This document shows, one piece after another, positions 5,365-8,396 of a stretch of DNA of 8,396 nucleotides. The notes beneath the pieces are model-generated. The model was given only the letters and a program-made list of their open reading frames with translations, made no database searches and was not told where the DNA came from. The translations under genes were made by a program, and so were the position numbers. The stretch covers positions 17,747-26,142 of the forward strand of contig DJDY01000132.1 in assembly GCA_002435585.1 (NCBI GenBank), given 5' to 3'. Numbering within the stretch: position 1 is the first letter of the stretch; each line of letters begins with the position of its first letter. This DNA is from Lachnospira sp. UBA5912 (GTDB lineage: Bacteria; Bacillota; Clostridia; Lachnospirales; Lachnospiraceae).

Positions 5365-5371
5365 TGCTATT

Positions 5372-5400
5372 ATAATAGCCTAACTTGCATCGTTTGTCAA
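5372..5400 (-). promoter_or_regulatory. Sigma-A type promoter of the DUF2325-DUF3793 unit
   Basis: On the minus strand a perfect -35 TTGACA (5395-5400) is followed after exactly 17 bp by the -10 TATTAT (5372-5377). The start point would be near 5365, leaving a leader of about 270 nt before DUF2325. The leader contains three operator-like palindromes and one GC-rich hairpin. Confidence 0.85.
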
Positions 5401-5441
5401 TATTTTTTTATCTTAATATTTATGTTTTGACAACTAAACTC

Positions 5442-5487
5442 AAAAACTGGTTCATGTCCTTATATCATTAAAGGCATAAACCAGTTT
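5442..5487 (-). terminator. Intrinsic terminator of the LRR protein gene
   Basis: In minus-strand RNA AAACUGGUU (5479-5487) pairs perfectly with AACCAGUUU (5444-5452), with further pairing inside (GCC/AUG region), and runs into UUUUU. It begins 54 nt after the TAA stop of the LRR gene and separates that gene from the promoter at 5372-5400. Confidence 0.8.
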
Positions 5488-5540
5488 ACAGTATATTATC
5501 TGATTACATTCATCAGCATATGCATTATTTAACATTTTTG

Positions 5541-8396
5541 TTATTTAACATTTTCAATCTTATAATTAATGTTATTATCTATTGCATATGTCTGTGCATA
5601 ACTTCCTTCTTTTACATACATTGTTGGATAATTATCCCCAGAAGTCTGTATATGTGCAAATATATGCTGACCGCTGCCAAGTGTTGCAATCGATGTCACA
5701 CTTGATGGTACAACAACCTTTTCTAATGCTGCACAGTCTGCAAATGCATAGCCTTCTATGCTTGTTACGCCGTAAGGAATAGTGATACTTACTAATGCAT
5801 CACAGCCTTGGAATGCACTGTTCTCTATTGTCTTTAGTGTAGATGGAAGATTAACCTCTGTAAGCTTCTTGCACAATGTAAACTCTGCTGTGCTTATTGT
5901 AGTTATTCCTTCTTCTAATGTAATCTTTGCTATGTTACTTCCTTCAAATGCACTCATAGTATTGTTACCGGCTGTTATAAGTGTCTTAGGTATAAACATT
6001 TCAGTTACGCCACTATCATAGAACACCTGCGCACCTAATGTTGTTACATTGGCAGGTATAGTGAATGAAGTAAGACTTTCGCAGCCATAGAATGCATAAT
6101 TATTAATAGTTGTCACTGATGATGGAATGTTGATAGTTGAAAGATTCTTACAGAATGTGAATAATCCTTCTGCTATGTTAGTTGTTCCATCCTCTAATGT
6201 TACCTCGCTGAGTCCGCTGTACTCGAAAGGTCCTCCGCCTACTACCCAGCCGTAGTTAGTAATTGACTTAGGTAATACAATACTTCTTAAACTTCCTGTG
6301 TTGGCAAATGCTGCCATTCCAAGGCTTGTAAGACCTTCCGGAAGAACTATGTTCTCTAAGCTGCTGCAGTAATCAAATGCATAATCACCTATCTTTTCCA
6401 CTGTTGAAGGTATGTTAATGTCTGTCAGGTTCTCGCAGTGAATAAATGCGTAACTTGGTATTTCTGTTCTTCCTTCGTTAAGGTGTACTGTCTTAAGTCC
6501 GCTGTATTCAAAAGCATTTCCAAGACCTGACACCGACTCGCTTCCCCAGTATGTTACGCTGTTTGGTATAGTAACCTCTGTAAGATTAGGGCAGTATGCA
6601 AATGCGCCGTCACCTATTCTCTCAAGTCCTTCTGGGAATGTTACTGTTTCAAGTGAATCGCAGCCATAAAATGCTGTGTTTCCAATCTCCTTTAAATTCT
6701 CTGGGAAAATAACATGCTTTAAGTTGTTACTTTCATAGAATATACTTTGTGGTATAGTTGTTCTGTTTCCTGTGAATTCTACTGTTTCAATTCCGCAATA
6801 TTCAAAAGGTGAACCTGATATAGCACCACCTACATCATCTATCGTTGATGGTATCGTTATACTCTTAAGGTTGCCGCAATGAGCAAAGCAGCTTGTTTCA
6901 AGTGTTGTAACACCCTCTGGAATATTTACACTTTCAAGGTTTTCACAGTAAGTGAAAGCATACTGTCCTATCGTTTTAACTGTGTCAGGTATATTTACAG
7001 TCTTTAATGAACCACAGTAAGCAAACAATGCATTATGTATCTTTTCAGTGCCTTCTTCAAATGTCACTGTTTCTATGCTTGAAAATTCAAATGCTGGTCC
7101 CCACACTGACAATGCCCCCGGACAAAGCTCAAGGCTCTTAGGAATTGTGATGGACTTTAATGAGTCACATCCCTCAAATACCCTGTTTCCAATCTCTGTT
7201 AATGTCTCAGGAAGTATTACCTCTTCAACCTTGCTGCAATACTTTATCTGTGAATCAAGCTTTGTAACTCCTTCCTTTAAGATTAATTTCTTACAGCCAT
7301 TAAGACCTCTTGCAACCTTAATTGAGACAGGAAGTGTGATTGAATTCGGAAATTCACATCCTGCAAATGCTCCAGACCATATGTGTGTAACTCCTTCTGG
7401 AATTTCTGATAAAGTAAATGCCTTACATTCGTTAAACACTCCGTCATCGTAAACTGTCACGTTAGTTGGAAGCTTATCTATAACAAGCGATGAGCAGCCA
7501 CTAAATGCATGGTCACCTATCTTAGTTACGCTATCTGGAATATTTACCGATGTTAATGATGTACAAGTGTCAAATGCTGATGTACCAATACTCTCTACAT
7601 TACCAAAATCAATATCCTTAAGTGATACACAATTCTTAAATGTATATTTAGGTATCTCTGTCAGCTTATCTGACCAGACTACTCTTTCAACATCATCACA
7701 ATCAGCAAAAACGCTTTCACCAATATCAGTAATTGTTTCTGGTATAATAACCTCTGTTAAATTGTCACAACCTGCAAAAGCATTATTTCCTATTGTTTTA
7801 ACAGACTCTGGTAAAGAAAGTTCTTCTATTCCTGCCCCAGCAAATGCACTTTCTCCTATTGTCTGTACTCCCGGTAATAAAGTTACCTTTTTAAGATTTT
7901 TCATTCCATTACAGAAATCATCTGGTATATTAGGTGTACCATTAAACACAATCTCAGGTGTCTCTTGGTACTCATTAACTGCGAAATTATTTATTTTACC
8001 GCTTGTTACAGTTGATGGAATAACTATCCTCTTAGATGGATTTTGTAATTCTGTTGGTACTTTAAATTGACTTTTATTATTAGTTTCAAAAACAACATCT
8101 GTAATTCCCTCTGAATATATAAGTTCTTCCAATGAAGTACATGTATCAAAAGTGCTATGTACATTTGTAACCTTTAATCCGGCAACCTGTGCAGGTACTG
8201 TTAATGATGTAATCTGTTCTGCATCATCACCAACATAGTTATATATTGTAGCTGTTCCCGGTTCATCCTGATTTTCAAGATAGAAGAAACCACTTTCTTT
8301 ATCTATATTACCTACAATAATTTTACAATAATAACTATCATAACTACCTGTAGATGCACAAAATTGTAAATTCTTATATTCATAATCTTTAGTTAT
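5541..8396 (-). CDS. BspA-type leucine-rich-repeat surface protein, N-terminus outside the window
   Basis: The frame is open from the window edge to the TAA at 5541-5543, giving 951 visible residues; an in-frame TTG at 8132 is not a real start because coding sequence continues upstream of it. Almost all of it is LRR_5 (BspA/TpLRR) units of about 23 residues with the pattern AFxxCxxLxxVxIPxxVxxIG; I count about 33. Such proteins fold as curved extracellular solenoids and are linked to adhesion or host/matrix contact. The C-terminus ends in a capping segment (YVKEGSYAQTYAIDNN) with no LPxTG motif or membrane helix, so any signal peptide or anchor must be N-terminal, off-window. The first 75 visible residues are not LRRs and contain YDSYYCKIIVGNID, perhaps part of a preceding linker or domain. 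Nothing ties it functionally to the iron genes, from which a terminator separates it. Confidence 0.93.
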   Translation of the reverse strand: MTKDYEYKNLQFCASTGSYDSYYCKIIVGNIDKESGFFYLENQDEPGTATIYNYVGDDAEQITSLTVPAQVAGLKVTNVHSTFDTCTSLEELIYSEGITDVVFETNNKSQFKVPTELQNPSKRIVIPSTVTSGKINNFAVNEYQETPEIVFNGTPNIPDDFCNGMKNLKKVTLLPGVQTIGESAFAGAGIEELSLPESVKTIGNNAFAGCDNLTEVIIPETITDIGESVFADCDDVERVVWSDKLTEIPKYTFKNCVSLKDIDFGNVESIGTSAFDTCTSLTSVNIPDSVTKIGDHAFSGCSSLVIDKLPTNVTVYDDGVFNECKAFTLSEIPEGVTHIWSGAFAGCEFPNSITLPVSIKVARGLNGCKKLILKEGVTKLDSQIKYCSKVEEVILPETLTEIGNRVFEGCDSLKSITIPKSLELCPGALSVWGPAFEFSSIETVTFEEGTEKIHNALFAYCGSLKTVNIPDTVKTIGQYAFTYCENLESVNIPEGVTTLETSCFAHCGNLKSITIPSTIDDVGGAISGSPFEYCGIETVEFTGNRTTIPQSIFYESNNLKHVIFPENLKEIGNTAFYGCDSLETVTFPEGLERIGDGAFAYCPNLTEVTIPNSVTYWGSESVSGLGNAFEYSGLKTVHLNEGRTEIPSYAFIHCENLTDINIPSTVEKIGDYAFDYCSSLENIVLPEGLTSLGMAAFANTGSLRSIVLPKSITNYGWVVGGGPFEYSGLSEVTLEDGTTNIAEGLFTFCKNLSTINIPSSVTTINNYAFYGCESLTSFTIPANVTTLGAQVFYDSGVTEMFIPKTLITAGNNTMSAFEGSNIAKITLEEGITTISTAEFTLCKKLTEVNLPSTLKTIENSAFQGCDALVSITIPYGVTSIEGYAFADCAALEKVVVPSSVTSIATLGSGQHIFAHIQTSGDNYPTMYVKEGSYAQTYAIDNNINYKIENVK
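5661..7091 (-). repeat. Five tandem 93-98-residue super-repeats inside the LRR protein
   Basis: Four LRR units recur as one block. Each block opens with an FEYSGL-like unit lacking the usual Cys, then a strand ending in EGxT, then three ordinary LRRs, and closes with a Gly-rich irregular stretch. Block starts are FEFSSIETV, FEYCGIETV, FEYSGLKTV, FEYSGLSEV and FEGSNIAKI; lengths are 95, 98, 95, 93 and 96 residues. The C-terminal cap (FAHIQTSG) begins like a sixth. The LRRs before 7091 lack this order. Confidence 0.85.

Noticed and set aside
7567..8070. Plus-strand open frames opposite the LRR gene (also 7048-7452 and 5782-6021)
   Set aside because: They mirror the repetitive minus-strand codons, show no family motif and lack ribosome binding sites.
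5541..8132. LRR protein starting at 8132 (863 aa)
   Set aside because: The codon there is an internal TTG without a ribosome binding site, and LRR-like coding sequence continues in frame to the window edge.
1..8396. CRISPR array, tRNA, rRNA, transposase or phage genes
   Set aside because: No spaced direct repeats of CRISPR type, no tRNA/rRNA signatures and no recombinase or transposase motifs were seen on either strand.

Overview
The window looks like an AT-rich low-GC Firmicute of class Clostridia, most likely Lachnospiraceae or a close relative. The grounds are strong AGGAGG-type ribosome binding sites, textbook TTGACA/TATAAT-like promoters, a Clostridium-type short-chain flavodoxin, and the families DUF2325, DUF3793 and BspA-like LRR, which are typical of gut Clostridia. 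Genus cannot be fixed from the window. Every gene I can support lies on the minus strand, so the text below reads from high to low coordinates.

Right part (5541 to beyond 8396): the 3' portion of a very large BspA-type (LRR_5) leucine-rich-repeat protein. Its frame is open to the window edge, so the N-terminus is missing. Its C-terminal half is built from five copies of a four-LRR, 93-98-residue super-repeat. It ends at a hairpin/U-tract terminator (5442-5487).

Middle part (5400 to 3596): a consensus promoter (5372-5400), then an approximately 270-nt leader carrying three GTTAG-N6/7-CTAAC palindromes and a GC-rich hairpin, then a small four-cysteine DUF2325 protein (98 aa) and a DUF3793 protein (186 aa). 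A terminator-like hairpin spans the DUF3793 stop codon. A 140-aa flavodoxin follows.

Left part (3229 to beyond 1): a second consensus promoter whose -10 is covered by the same palindrome (perfect GTTAG-TATATA-CTAAC). It drives two different feoA genes and a large feoB, whose last residues fall outside the window. The feoA-feoB gap holds a near-match to the same operator. FeoB carries an extra, very acidic segment of about 95 residues in its first extracytoplasmic loop.

Putting it together (inference): the shared palindrome at the feo promoter and the DUF2325/DUF3793 promoter suggests one metal-responsive regulator, plausibly DtxR/IdeR-like from the TTAG/CTAA half-sites, controlling ferrous iron import together with the DUF2325-DUF3793 pair and perhaps the iron-sparing flavodoxin. 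This would place two families of unknown function in an iron-limitation response. The 380-nt spacer between the flavodoxin gene and the feo promoter is rich in inverted repeats, including a 70-bp imperfect palindrome that is unexplained.
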